From assembly GCA_937902395.1 (NCBI GenBank), contig CALGTV010000088.1:1-34305 (forward strand): a DNA stretch of 34,305 nucleotides, read 5' to 3'. Source of the DNA: an uncultured Ruminococcus sp. GTDB taxonomy: Bacteria > Bacillota > Clostridia > Oscillospirales > Ruminococcaceae. Both the position numbers and the translations under genes were made by a program. Under the pieces are notes generated by a model. It ran no database searches. It was not told where the DNA came from and saw only the letters and a program-made list of their open reading frames with translations. Of this stretch, positions 1 to 7,387 are shown piece after piece (the stretch's first letter is position 1; every line of letters starts with the position of its first letter).

Positions 1-132
1 GATCTCGTTGATTTCCTTCATATAGCAAAGTGTGGGAATCTCAAAGCCTGCCTTGTGAGCAGCCTCAAGGACTGTTGTGCCCTTGGGTACGGAGATCTCT
101 ACACCGTTTACTTTTACTGTAATATTTTCCAT
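1..132 (-). CDS. hydA: [FeFe]-hydrogenase catalytic subunit HydA, N-terminal fragment
   Basis: Only the first 44 codons are in the window; the gene runs off the left edge. The start is ATG at 132, behind a GGAGG site, 14 bases after the hydB stop. The fragment has the beta-grasp pattern of an N-terminal [2Fe-2S] ferredoxin domain: a short strand pair, then 'TVLEAAHKAGFEIPTLCY', in which the Cys would be the first cluster ligand. This matches the start of NADH-linked, group A [FeFe]-hydrogenase large subunits, and the order hydC-hydB-hydA supports it. The H-cluster motifs lie outside the window, so the catalytic assignment rests on the N-terminus and the neighbours. A NuoG-like subunit of another NADH-linked enzyme, such as formate dehydrogenase, is the main alternative. 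Confidence 0.8.
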   Translation of the reverse strand, partial: MENITVKVNGVEISVPKGTTVLEAAHKAGFEIPTLCYMKEINEI

Positions 133-146
133 CGTTATTCCTCCGC

Positions 147-2045
147 TTATTTCTTGATGATTGCCTTGAACTTACAAGAAGCAACACAAGCACCGCACTT
201 CACGCACTTATCCTTGTCGATTTCCATAGCTGCAAGCTTCTTGCCGGGAGCAATATAATCTGTTCTTGTGATAGCTGAAGCGGGACACTGCTTAGCACAT
301 AAACCGCATCCGATACAGCTATCCTTGATGATCTCAAAACTGAGAAGATCCTTACATACGCCAGCAGGACACTTCTTGTCAACAACATGAGCAATATACT
401 CATCTCTGAAGAACTTAAGTGTTGAAAGAACAGGGTTAGGAGCTGTCTGACCGAGACCGCAGAGTGAGTTTGTCTTGATGTGATAGCAAAGCTCTTCGAG
501 CTTGTCGATATCTTCAAGAGTTCCCTGACCCTTTGTGATCTTGTCGAGGATCTCGTACATTCTCTTTGTACCGATACGGCAAGGTGTACATTTACCACAT
601 GACTCATCTACTGTGAATTCGAGGAAGAACTTAGCGATGTCAACCATACAGTTGTCTTCATCCATAACGATAAGTCCGCCTGAACCCATCATAGAGCCGA
701 TACCGATGAGGTTATCGTAGTCGATCGGGATATCAAAATGCTCTGAAGGGATACATCCGCCGGAAGGTCCGCCTGTCTGAGCAGCCTTAAACTTCTTGCC
801 GTTGGGGATACCGCCGCCGATTTCTTCGATAACAGTACGGAGAGTTGTTCCCATAGGAACTTCTACGAGACCTGTGTTATTGATTTTACCGCCGAGAGCG
901 AATACCTTAGTACCCTTGGACTTTTCTGTACCGATACCCTTGAACCAGTCAGCACCATTGAGGATAATCTGGGGAATATTAGCATATGTCTCAACGTTGT
1001 TGAGGATTGTAGGCTTATTGTAAAGACCCTTTTCTGCAGGGAAAGGAGGTCTGGGTCTGGGTTCACCACGGTTGCCTTCGATAGATGTCATAAGAGCAGT
1101 TTCCTCACCGCAAACGAAAGCACCAGCACCGAGACGGAGGTCGATATCGAAATCGAAGCCTGTGCCGAAGATGTCCTTACCAAGCATACCGGCTTCACGA
1201 GCCTGCTGAATAGCGATGTTAAGACGCTCAACAGCGATTGGGTACTCAGCACGAACATAAACATAACCCTGGTTAGCGCCGATAGCGTAACCTGCAATTG
1301 TCATAGCTTCAAGAAGAACGTGGGGGTCACCCTCGAGGATAGAACGGTCCATAAATGCACCCGGGTCACCCTCATCAGCGTTACAGCAAACGTACTTGAT
1401 ATCAGCATCAGGAACGATTGTTCTTGCAAGCTTCCACTTCATACCTGTGGGGAATCCGCCGCCGCCGCGTCCACGGAGACCGGAATCGAGAATTGTCTGA
1501 ATAACGTCCTCAGGTGTCATTTCCTTGAGAACCTTGCCGAGAGCAGCGTAACCGTCACGGCCGATGTACTCGTCAACACACTCAGGGTTGATAACACCGC
1601 AGTTTCTGAGAGCAACACGCATCTGCTTGTTGTAGAATGATGTTTCCTCAAGTGACTTGATGTTATCGCCGTCAACAGTTTCTTCATAGAGGAATTCCTT
1701 AACAGGATTTCCGCCGATAAGGTGCTCGTCAACGATACGAGTAACCTCGTCCAGTTCTACACGTGAGTAGAAAGAGCCCTCTGGGTAAACGATAAGGATA
1801 GGACCTCTTTCGCAAAGACCGAAACAACCAGTCTTAACGATCTGAACCTTTTCTGTAAGTCCCTTAGCAGCGAATTCTTCCTCAAGCTTAGCAATAAGCT
1901 TAGGTGAACCGGAAGAAGTACAACCTGTACCGCCGCAGACGAGAACGTGTCTTTCATATTTTGAAGAAGCGTCGCCATGAGTTCTGAGAGCAACTTCGCC
2001 CACCATGGATTCTCTGACTACCTTGAGTTCTTCAAGAGTCTTCAT
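147..2045 (-). CDS. hydB: NADH-binding flavoprotein subunit of the hydrogenase (HydB, NuoF-like)
   Basis: A 632-residue NuoF-type subunit that would bind NAD(H) and FMN and pass electrons between NADH, ferredoxin and the HydA subunit in the cytoplasm. Domains in order: a thioredoxin-like [2Fe-2S] domain with Cys37, Cys42, Cys74 and Cys78; the FMN/NADH-binding fold with the glycine-rich 'GLRGRGGGGFPTG' near 190 and 'NADEGDPGAFMDRS' near 223; the N3-type [4Fe-4S] site 'SCGKCTPCR' followed by a further Cys in 'SLCGLGQ'; and a C-terminal ferredoxin domain with two CxxCxxCxxxC motifs. This extended N- and C-terminal layout is typical of HydB in trimeric electron-bifurcating hydrogenases and longer than NuoF of complex I. 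ATG at 2045 follows AGGAGG. The hydC stop lies 27 bases upstream. Confidence 0.93.
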   Translation of the reverse strand: MKTLEELKVVRESMVGEVALRTHGDASSKYERHVLVCGGTGCTSSGSPKLIAKLEEEFAAKGLTEKVQIVKTGCFGLCERGPILIVYPEGSFYSRVELDEVTRIVDEHLIGGNPVKEFLYEETVDGDNIKSLEETSFYNKQMRVALRNCGVINPECVDEYIGRDGYAALGKVLKEMTPEDVIQTILDSGLRGRGGGGFPTGMKWKLARTIVPDADIKYVCCNADEGDPGAFMDRSILEGDPHVLLEAMTIAGYAIGANQGYVYVRAEYPIAVERLNIAIQQAREAGMLGKDIFGTGFDFDIDLRLGAGAFVCGEETALMTSIEGNRGEPRPRPPFPAEKGLYNKPTILNNVETYANIPQIILNGADWFKGIGTEKSKGTKVFALGGKINNTGLVEVPMGTTLRTVIEEIGGGIPNGKKFKAAQTGGPSGGCIPSEHFDIPIDYDNLIGIGSMMGSGGLIVMDEDNCMVDIAKFFLEFTVDESCGKCTPCRIGTKRMYEILDKITKGQGTLEDIDKLEELCYHIKTNSLCGLGQTAPNPVLSTLKFFRDEYIAHVVDKKCPAGVCKDLLSFEIIKDSCIGCGLCAKQCPASAITRTDYIAPGKKLAAMEIDKDKCVKCGACVASCKFKAIIKK

Positions 2046-2072
2046 AAGTTTTCCTCCTAACAGATATGTATA

Positions 2073-2570
2073 TTATGCGTTATACTTTTCGATAATTTTA
2101 TCAACATCGTCAACAGTGAGACGACCGTAAACGTCCTCATTAACTGTGAGAACGGGAGCAAGACCGCAGGCACCGATGCAGCGGCATGCTTCAAGGGAGA
2201 ATTTACCGTCGGGAGTGCACTCACCGCCAGCGATTCCGAGCTTTTCCTGAAGCTTGTCATAGATATCTCCTGCGCCCTTAACGTAGCAGGCAGTACCGAG
2301 GCAAACGGAAATTGTATACTCGCCCTTTGGATAGAGTGAGAACTGAGCGTAGAAAGTTACAACGCCGTAGATTTTCTCCATAGGGATACCTGTGTTATCG
2401 GAAATAAGCTTCTGAACCTCAATAGGAAGATAGCCATAGATTTCCTGTGCCTTCTGAAGAATGGGCATGAGAGCACCCTGTGTGTCCTTTTTCTCGGCAA
2501 TAAATGCGAGAAGCTGAGCTTCCTGCTCTTTAGTACCCTTGAAAGGTACTGTAGCTTTAGCTGAATTCAT
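2073..2570 (-). CDS. hydC: Hydrogenase [2Fe-2S] subunit HydC (NuoE-like)
   Basis: A 165-residue NuoE-family thioredoxin-like ferredoxin. It has an N-terminal helical bundle, then a [2Fe-2S] domain with Cys90, Cys95, Cys131 and Cys135 in the motifs 'CLGTAC' and 'CRCIGAC'. In trimeric HydABC enzymes this subunit relays electrons to the flavoprotein HydB. Length and spacing fit the family. ATG at 2570 is preceded by AAGGAGG about 10 bases upstream. It is the first gene of the operon hydC-hydB-hydA, with an extended -10 promoter about 120 bases upstream. Confidence 0.92.
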   Translation of the reverse strand: MNSAKATVPFKGTKEQEAQLLAFIAEKKDTQGALMPILQKAQEIYGYLPIEVQKLISDNTGIPMEKIYGVVTFYAQFSLYPKGEYTISVCLGTACYVKGAGDIYDKLQEKLGIAGGECTPDGKFSLEACRCIGACGLAPVLTVNEDVYGRLTVDDVDKIIEKYNA

Positions 2571-2690
2571 TTAAGATGAACCTCCTTTTTACTTGTTCCG
2601 CGGAAAGCAATTACAGCAGAACGCGGACCTTATGTGAAATAAATAACAATGTCTTGCCTGTGACATTGAGACCTCACATATCTCCTAAAT

Positions 2691-2699
2691 ATTATAACA
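2691..2699 (-). promoter_or_regulatory. Extended -10 promoter for the hydCBA operon
   Basis: On the minus strand the sequence reads TGTTATAAT, a perfect extended -10 (TGn-TATAAT). No good -35 lies at 16-18 bases, which is usual for extended -10 promoters. Transcription would start near 2684 and leave a leader of about 110 bases. The leader includes a GC-rich self-complementary stretch around 2596-2628 that could fold. The match is read directly; activity is inferred. Confidence 0.55.
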
Positions 2700-3050
2700 C
2701 ATAATCAAAAAAATTGCTATCGCTTTTTTAGACTAATTACGACTTTTTTTATTGTTTATTTTGTACAAAAACTACTGTTGAAATTTAGTTAGCATTGTCT
2801 AACTAGAAATTTTTTCAAGATAAGTAATATTACGGATATTTTCAGTAATCTCAGAACTGGAAAAACATGACAAACTATTGAAAAACAAATATTACAATTT
2901 TGTAAATTGATAAAATTTGATAAAAATAAAATCAAAGTCAATATTTGGTTGATTTTCAAGGATTTCACGATATTTTTCAATGTTTTTCTTTTGAATTAAA
3001 TCAAAATACATATTATCACAAAATTCACATTTTAAATCTCAAAAAAACCA
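2700..3050. other. AT-rich intergenic region with a dyad and a short palindrome
   Basis: No convincing gene is visible. The stretch is very AT-rich, with short direct repeats of a 'TTGATAAAA' type around 2905-2925. It contains the 12-base palindrome TTTTGTACAAAA at 2759-2770 and the TAGTTAG/CTAACTA dyad listed separately. It separates the divergent hyd operon and the DUF4250 gene, so it probably carries regulatory sites for one or both. Confidence 0.5.
2786..2805. promoter_or_regulatory. Dyad TAGTTAG-N6-CTAACTA, candidate operator
   Basis: Perfect 7-base inverted repeat with a 6-base centre, in otherwise low-complexity AT-rich DNA about 100 bases upstream of the hyd transcription start. The half-site TTAG-TTAG vaguely recalls the dyads bound by DtxR-type iron or manganese repressors, whose consensus has arms of TTAGGTTAG. 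The spacing differs, so that link is only a suggestion. It could act on hydC or on the DUF4250 gene. Confidence 0.4.
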
Positions 3051-3079
3051 TTGACATCGGGCTTTTTTTATTGTATATT
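3051..3079 (+). promoter_or_regulatory. Promoter for the DUF4250 gene and downstream dockerin protein
   Basis: TTGACA at 3051-3056, a 17-base spacer, then TATATT at 3074-3079. A TATAAT five bases further on has too long a spacer. Predicted start of transcription is near 3087, about 100 bases before the ATG at 3191. Confidence 0.65.
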
Positions 3080-3190
3080 ATAATCAAGCTATAGAGATAT
3101 AATATGTTGAGAGAGTTTTTGAGAAATAATGCTGCTGAAAAATTTAGCACGTTTTTCAGTAGCACATCTTTTTTTGAAAGGAAAAATGCC

Positions 3191-3367
3191 ATGAATCTTC
3201 CAAACGACCCGATTATACTGCTCAGCTTTATTAACACAAAGCTAAGAGATGAATACCCAAACCTCGAAGAGCTGTGCAAGGGACTTTGCGTTTCAAAAGA
3301 GGATATCGAAGAAAAACTCAAATCAGTAGGATATATCTACAGCTCAGAAACAAATAGTTTTAAGTGA
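3191..3367 (+). CDS. DUF4250-like small protein
   Basis: A 58-residue protein beginning 'MNLPNDPIILLSFINTKLRD'. The opening NLPNDP motif, the length and the acidic C-terminal half match the small DUF4250 family of Firmicutes, whose function is unknown to me. The middle, with 'LEELCKGLCVSKEDIEEKLKSVGY', looks like a short helix-turn-helix-like segment, so nucleic-acid binding is possible but unproven. An in-frame upstream ATG at 3104 is less likely because AAAGGA sits about 8 bases before 3191. The next gene starts 31 bases after the stop and is probably co-transcribed. Confidence 0.75.
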   Translation: MNLPNDPIILLSFINTKLRDEYPNLEELCKGLCVSKEDIEEKLKSVGYIYSSETNSFK

Positions 3368-3398
3368 TACATAAAGTATCAGAAATGTGAGGGAAAAA

Positions 3399-5069
3399 AT
3401 GAACAGATTTATGACAAAGACAGCAGCAGTGCTGTCAGCGGCAGTAATGTCCGTATGCGGTACAATCGGAAACTTTACCGCTTTTGCAGAAGGAGAAAAA
3501 GAAGTACAGGTTATTTTCGACTTTATTTTTGATGCCTCAGAAATTGAGCTCGGATACAGAACAGACGGCAATCTTTCTGATTTAAACGATTTTAAATCAT
3601 TTACCGCCGTTCCCGGTGAAAATATTCCGATTCCACTTGGAAAATTTGATACAAAAACCCACGGATTCAGCGGCTGGACAGTTGACGGCTTCTACGGCTT
3701 CAAAAGCGGTGAAACATATCTTATTCCTGATGATTACGCAGAGGATACTCTCGTATTCACAGCGGTATGGTATGATTATTCCGACGAAAGATTGATTGAT
3801 ATGACCTACAATCTGGAATATAACGGCGAGCCGGTAGAGAGACCTGAATGGCTTAAAGATACAAGAGCTATCCCCGGCACGATTTTCGAACCCAACTATA
3901 CAACAATCAAGGTTGATAACTACGGTCCCGACGGTATAAATCTCACATCAAGCGGACTTACAGACGGCGAGCGTATATATAAATTCGGCACAAAAATTGT
4001 TGTTGGCGATACACCAATGGAATTTTCACCTATCTGGCTCAGAGAAGTCAACGTTACATTTACAACAGGCGATGTTGACCGTATAACAGGAAATTCATCG
4101 GTTACATTCAAGAAAATGGAAAACGGCAGAGACGAATTAGCAGCTAACGACCGTTTTTCAAGAAGCGGATTCAATCTTGTAGGCTGGACTTCAAGCTATG
4201 ACGGCGAAGTTTATAAACCCGGTCAGACTGTTACATTCCCAGGCGAAGATGTCACATTTACAGCAGTATGGGAGCCCAAGAGTTACACAGTATTATTCAA
4301 AACAGGCAGCGGCGGCACAAACAAAAAAGTTAAGGGCATGACCGATACAACAATTATATGTCCCGACCCTGAGCATACAGTTGAGGGAAAAACATTTGCA
4401 GGCTGGAAAGACAGCGACGGTACAATATATCCCGTTGGCAGTGAGTACATAATCAAAGGCGCACTTCCCGGCGCAGGAATCTCACTCACAGGCATATGGA
4501 CAGACGGCGAAGCACCTGTTGTTACAACAACAGCTCCCGCAGTAACAACTACTACTGCAACAACTACAACAGCTGCAACTACAACTACAGTTACTACAAC
4601 AGGAGCAATTGGCGATAAATCAATAGAATTTACCGATGTTGTCGTTGAAATTAACGAAAAAAATATTGTTTTTGAAAAAAATGGCAAATATGATTTCCCA
4701 TTTTCCATTCCACTTGCGTTTGACGGATTTAAAGCGGGTGATACTGTTTCTGTAGGTTTGTGGTATACCGAAACAGAAACTGGAAAAACTATAAATTATG
4801 TTTCCTATGCAAATATTACCGGTTCTGAACCTCCTGCCGAAGCTTCACTTATAGGCGACGCAAACTGCGACGGCAAGGTAACAATTGCAGATTCCACAGC
4901 AATTCTTCAGGCTATAGGAAATCCTGATAAATATGGACTTACAGCAGAAGGCAAAGCAAATGCAGACTGCTGCAATACCGGAGACGGAATCACACCTGCT
5001 GACGCTCTTTCAATCAAGAGACTTGATGCAAAGCTTATTGAAAAGCTTCCCGAAATTATAGAGGGATAA
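3399..5069 (+). CDS. Secreted InlB-repeat protein with C-terminal dockerin
   Basis: A 556-residue exported protein. Residues 1-31 form a signal peptide ending near 'TAFA'. Three segments resemble Listeria-Bacteroides (InlB/Flg_new) beta-grasp repeats: about 75-125, 215-293 and 294-368, each ending in a 'FTAVW' or 'LTGIW' strand. A Thr-rich linker covers about 373-402, a small beta module without a recognised family covers about 405-475, and a type I dockerin covers about 482-550 with calcium loops 'DANCDGKVTIAD' and a degenerate second loop 'DCCNTGDGITPAD'. It would be docked to a cellulosomal scaffold. No catalytic domain is recognised, so it may bind carbohydrate or other proteins. ATG at 3399 is chosen because GAGGG lies 6 bases upstream; a GTG at 3387 overlaps that site. 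Confidence 0.85.
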   Translation: MNRFMTKTAAVLSAAVMSVCGTIGNFTAFAEGEKEVQVIFDFIFDASEIELGYRTDGNLSDLNDFKSFTAVPGENIPIPLGKFDTKTHGFSGWTVDGFYGFKSGETYLIPDDYAEDTLVFTAVWYDYSDERLIDMTYNLEYNGEPVERPEWLKDTRAIPGTIFEPNYTTIKVDNYGPDGINLTSSGLTDGERIYKFGTKIVVGDTPMEFSPIWLREVNVTFTTGDVDRITGNSSVTFKKMENGRDELAANDRFSRSGFNLVGWTSSYDGEVYKPGQTVTFPGEDVTFTAVWEPKSYTVLFKTGSGGTNKKVKGMTDTTIICPDPEHTVEGKTFAGWKDSDGTIYPVGSEYIIKGALPGAGISLTGIWTDGEAPVVTTTAPAVTTTTATTTTAATTTTVTTTGAIGDKSIEFTDVVVEINEKNIVFEKNGKYDFPFSIPLAFDGFKAGDTVSVGLWYTETETGKTINYVSYANITGSEPPAEASLIGDANCDGKVTIADSTAILQAIGNPDKYGLTAEGKANADCCNTGDGITPADALSIKRLDAKLIEKLPEIIEG

Positions 5070-5090
5070 TATATCGAAAAGGCGCTTAAA

Positions 5091-5128
5091 AAAACTGCTG
5101 TCACGCAAAAATGCGTGACAGCAGTTTT
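5091..5128. terminator. Bidirectional intrinsic terminator
   Basis: A perfect 16-base-pair hairpin (arms 5091-5106 and 5113-5128, loop AAAAAT) lies between two convergent genes. It is followed by a T run on the plus strand and on the minus strand by the complement of the A run before it, so it can end transcripts from both sides. Confidence 0.9.
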
Positions 5129-5153
5129 TTCTTTTTTTACAGCTCCTATAATT

Positions 5154-7058
5154 TCACTTCCCTGCACCTGCACGGGAATTTTTCTTTGTCTTTTTGATTT
5201 CGTACATTACCCCGTCAGCCTCTTTAATAAGCTGGAATAAGGTACATTCATCATCAACAGTTTTAATAATGCTGCCGATACTTGCAGAAATCTTGTAAGG
5301 TTTTGTAAGAATCATATTCTGCTGTTCCAGAAGCGCATTGAATTTTTCTTCAAGTAGCCGTTGAGAATCATCATTAGCTGATTTTGTAAATATTACAAAT
5401 TCATCGCCGCCGAATCTCGCACACAAGCTATTGTTATCACAGCAATCGCGGATAATATGAGCAAGCTCCTTAATAGCAAAATCTCCCTCATCGTGACCAT
5501 AATTATCATTGATAAATTTAAGCCCGTCCATATCAATAAATGAGAGCATAACAGTTTTTCTTTCAGCAACACATTCCTTGTAAATCTCATCAGCAAACTT
5601 GATAAATCCGTTTCTGTTGTAGATATTGCAGAGAGGGTCAATAACATAAACCCTGTTAAGTTCTTCCATAGCCTTATTGATATGGGAAATTTTGCAGAGA
5701 TTCTCAATGGAGTTACTGATTGTCATAGTAAAGGTATGGCAAAGGAGGCTGTTTATTGGGAAATCGCTGTTTGTTATGATATAGTATCCAAGAACTTTAT
5801 TACGGAAATGGAGTGGTAAGAAATAATTTATATTTCCGCCGCCGTTCATTTCTGTTGGGAACATTTCCTCGCCCTTGAAGAAATCGATTTTTTCAACATT
5901 TCCGTTTTTCCATACCAACGGAGCAGTCATTTTTTCAAATACATTATCAGATGAATCAGCAGCATCACGCTTATAACGCTGCTGCCAGTTGCTTGTAAGG
6001 CAGAGGGCGAAGTGCTCGCATTCAAGCTCATCGACAAAATCATGAACAACCTCAAAATATTCCTCAGCCGATTCCGTTTCTGCAAGGCGTGCAGAAAGGA
6101 TATTTAGCTTACGCACATTTGCATTTGTATTTTCCATTTTGATATGCGTATTCTTTTTGAATTCGCTTGAATTAACCTCATCCTTAGCAGGACAGCCACA
6201 GCTTTCCGTAAATACACAGGAAGCCTCCAGCTTATCATAAACAGGCTTTTTATCGCGCATAAGGTCGAGTATTACGCCGCAAGCCATAGCACCCATTTGT
6301 GAAAGAGGACGCTTTACAGTCGTAAGTGCAGGGCAGTAATTTCTTGCGCTGTAGGTATAGTCAAATCCTGTAACAATAACGTCAAGGGGAATACAGAAGC
6401 CGTATTTTTCAAGAGTGCTTATAGCTGTAAGAGCCATAGCGTCGTTAGCGCATATAAATGCGTCAGGGAGAGGAAGTCCCGATTTCATGTACTCCTCAAT
6501 AGCGTCATGACCGTCGAATCTGCGGAATTCACCGTAGTATATTCTATCCTCCTCAACAGGAAGATTATTTTCAGCCATAACCTCGCGGAAAGCAAGAAGA
6601 CGCTCAACAGCCTCAGGGTTAGACATAGGACCTGAGATATAATTTATAGTCTTTGCGCCGTGTTCCTGAATGACATGGCGAACCATTTCCCGCATAGCAA
6701 CGGTATTATCGATACTGATATTGTAAAATTCACTGATATTATCGCAGTCAAAAACAACAGCAGGGATTCCCGATTCCTTAATGCGATTTGAAATTTCATC
6801 TTTCATTCCGCCGTCATTGATAGTGTTTGTCATAAGTATAGCGCCGTCAAATTTTTTCAGATTTGCAAGGCTGTATATGCTGTATTCGCCGATATCGAAA
6901 AGTCGGCTGTCAATCATACCGCCGAAAGCGGCAAAGTAAGAAACGTTTATATTGTTTCTTCTGGAGAATTCATTAATGCCGCTTATTATATTATTCTGGT
7001 ACTCCTCATCGAGACCGGCAACAAAAACGGCAATATTTATTGCTTTTCCTAATTTCAT
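5154..7058 (-). CDS. Sugar-binding-protein-like sensor fused to GGDEF (putative diguanylate cyclase)
   Basis: A 634-residue protein without signal peptide or membrane segment, so probably cytoplasmic. Residues about 8-285 have the LacI/periplasmic-binding-protein fold ('INIAVFVAGLDEEYQNNIISGI', 'DGAILMTNT', 'DAFICANDAMALTAISTLEKYG', 'VTGFDY'), but the LacI DNA-binding helix-turn-helix is missing. The domain ends with 'TESCGC'. A middle region of about 170 residues may be GAF-like. The C-terminal 165 residues are a GGDEF domain with intact 'DMDGLKFINDNYGHDEGD' and 'RFGGDEF' near 545; no RxxD inhibitory site precedes it. It may make a cyclic dinucleotide in response to a sugar. Start ATG 7058 has GGAGAG 7 bases upstream; an ATG at 7079 lacks such a site. 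A paralogue lies at 11701-13632. Confidence 0.88.
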   Translation of the reverse strand: MKLGKAINIAVFVAGLDEEYQNNIISGINEFSRRNNINVSYFAAFGGMIDSRLFDIGEYSIYSLANLKKFDGAILMTNTINDGGMKDEISNRIKESGIPAVVFDCDNISEFYNISIDNTVAMREMVRHVIQEHGAKTINYISGPMSNPEAVERLLAFREVMAENNLPVEEDRIYYGEFRRFDGHDAIEEYMKSGLPLPDAFICANDAMALTAISTLEKYGFCIPLDVIVTGFDYTYSARNYCPALTTVKRPLSQMGAMACGVILDLMRDKKPVYDKLEASCVFTESCGCPAKDEVNSSEFKKNTHIKMENTNANVRKLNILSARLAETESAEEYFEVVHDFVDELECEHFALCLTSNWQQRYKRDAADSSDNVFEKMTAPLVWKNGNVEKIDFFKGEEMFPTEMNGGGNINYFLPLHFRNKVLGYYIITNSDFPINSLLCHTFTMTISNSIENLCKISHINKAMEELNRVYVIDPLCNIYNRNGFIKFADEIYKECVAERKTVMLSFIDMDGLKFINDNYGHDEGDFAIKELAHIIRDCCDNNSLCARFGGDEFVIFTKSANDDSQRLLEEKFNALLEQQNMILTKPYKISASIGSIIKTVDDECTLFQLIKEADGVMYEIKKTKKNSRAGAGK

Positions 7059-7142
7059 TTTCTCTCTCCGTTTCAGCATTTAACGCATTAATGGCAAAAA
7101 TCCATAAAATATGCATAAATGCTTGTGAATTTATGTGATTTT

Positions 7143-7151
7143 ATTATAACA
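7143..7151 (-). promoter_or_regulatory. Extended -10 promoter for the sensor gene at 5154-7058
   Basis: The minus strand reads TGTTATAAT, an extended -10, with a weak TTTAAA -35 17 bases upstream at 7166-7171. The predicted start near 7136 overlaps the inverted repeat CATAAAT-N8-ATTTATG at 7114-7135, which could be an operator or leader hairpin. Confidence 0.5.
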
Positions 7152-7275
7152 TATAATTCAGATTTTTTAAAGTGTTTTTAAGAAATTATTTAAATTCAGC
7201 ATATTGCATATATATGTCGAAGAAAATTTATGCAATCATACGAAAATAATTAATTAAATATGTTATTTCGTCTTT

Positions 7276-7304
7276 TTGGGCATTTAAAATCACTTATATA
7301 TAGA
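7276..7304 (+). promoter_or_regulatory. Possible promoter for the solute-binding lipoprotein gene
   Basis: TTGGGC at 7276-7281, 17 bases, then TATAGA at 7299-7304, followed by a leader of about 75 bases to the ATG at 7388. Both hexamers deviate from consensus, so the site may need an activator. The rest of the 330-base divergent gap is AT-rich with no gene. Confidence 0.35.
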
Positions 7305-7387
7305 AAGTGTAGTAAAACACCTGTAACTATGCTTCATGCACAAAATATCCGGATTTTTTTATACAAGAACACCAAGGAGGATTTATC

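Noticed and set aside
2571..2780. Rex redox-repressor site upstream of the hydrogenase operon
   Set aside because: I looked for TTGTTAA-N4-TTAACAA or similar and found only TTTTGTACAAAA, which does not fit.
3104..3190. Longer start for the DUF4250-like gene
   Set aside because: The family starts at the NLPNDP motif, and AAAGGA precedes ATG 3191.
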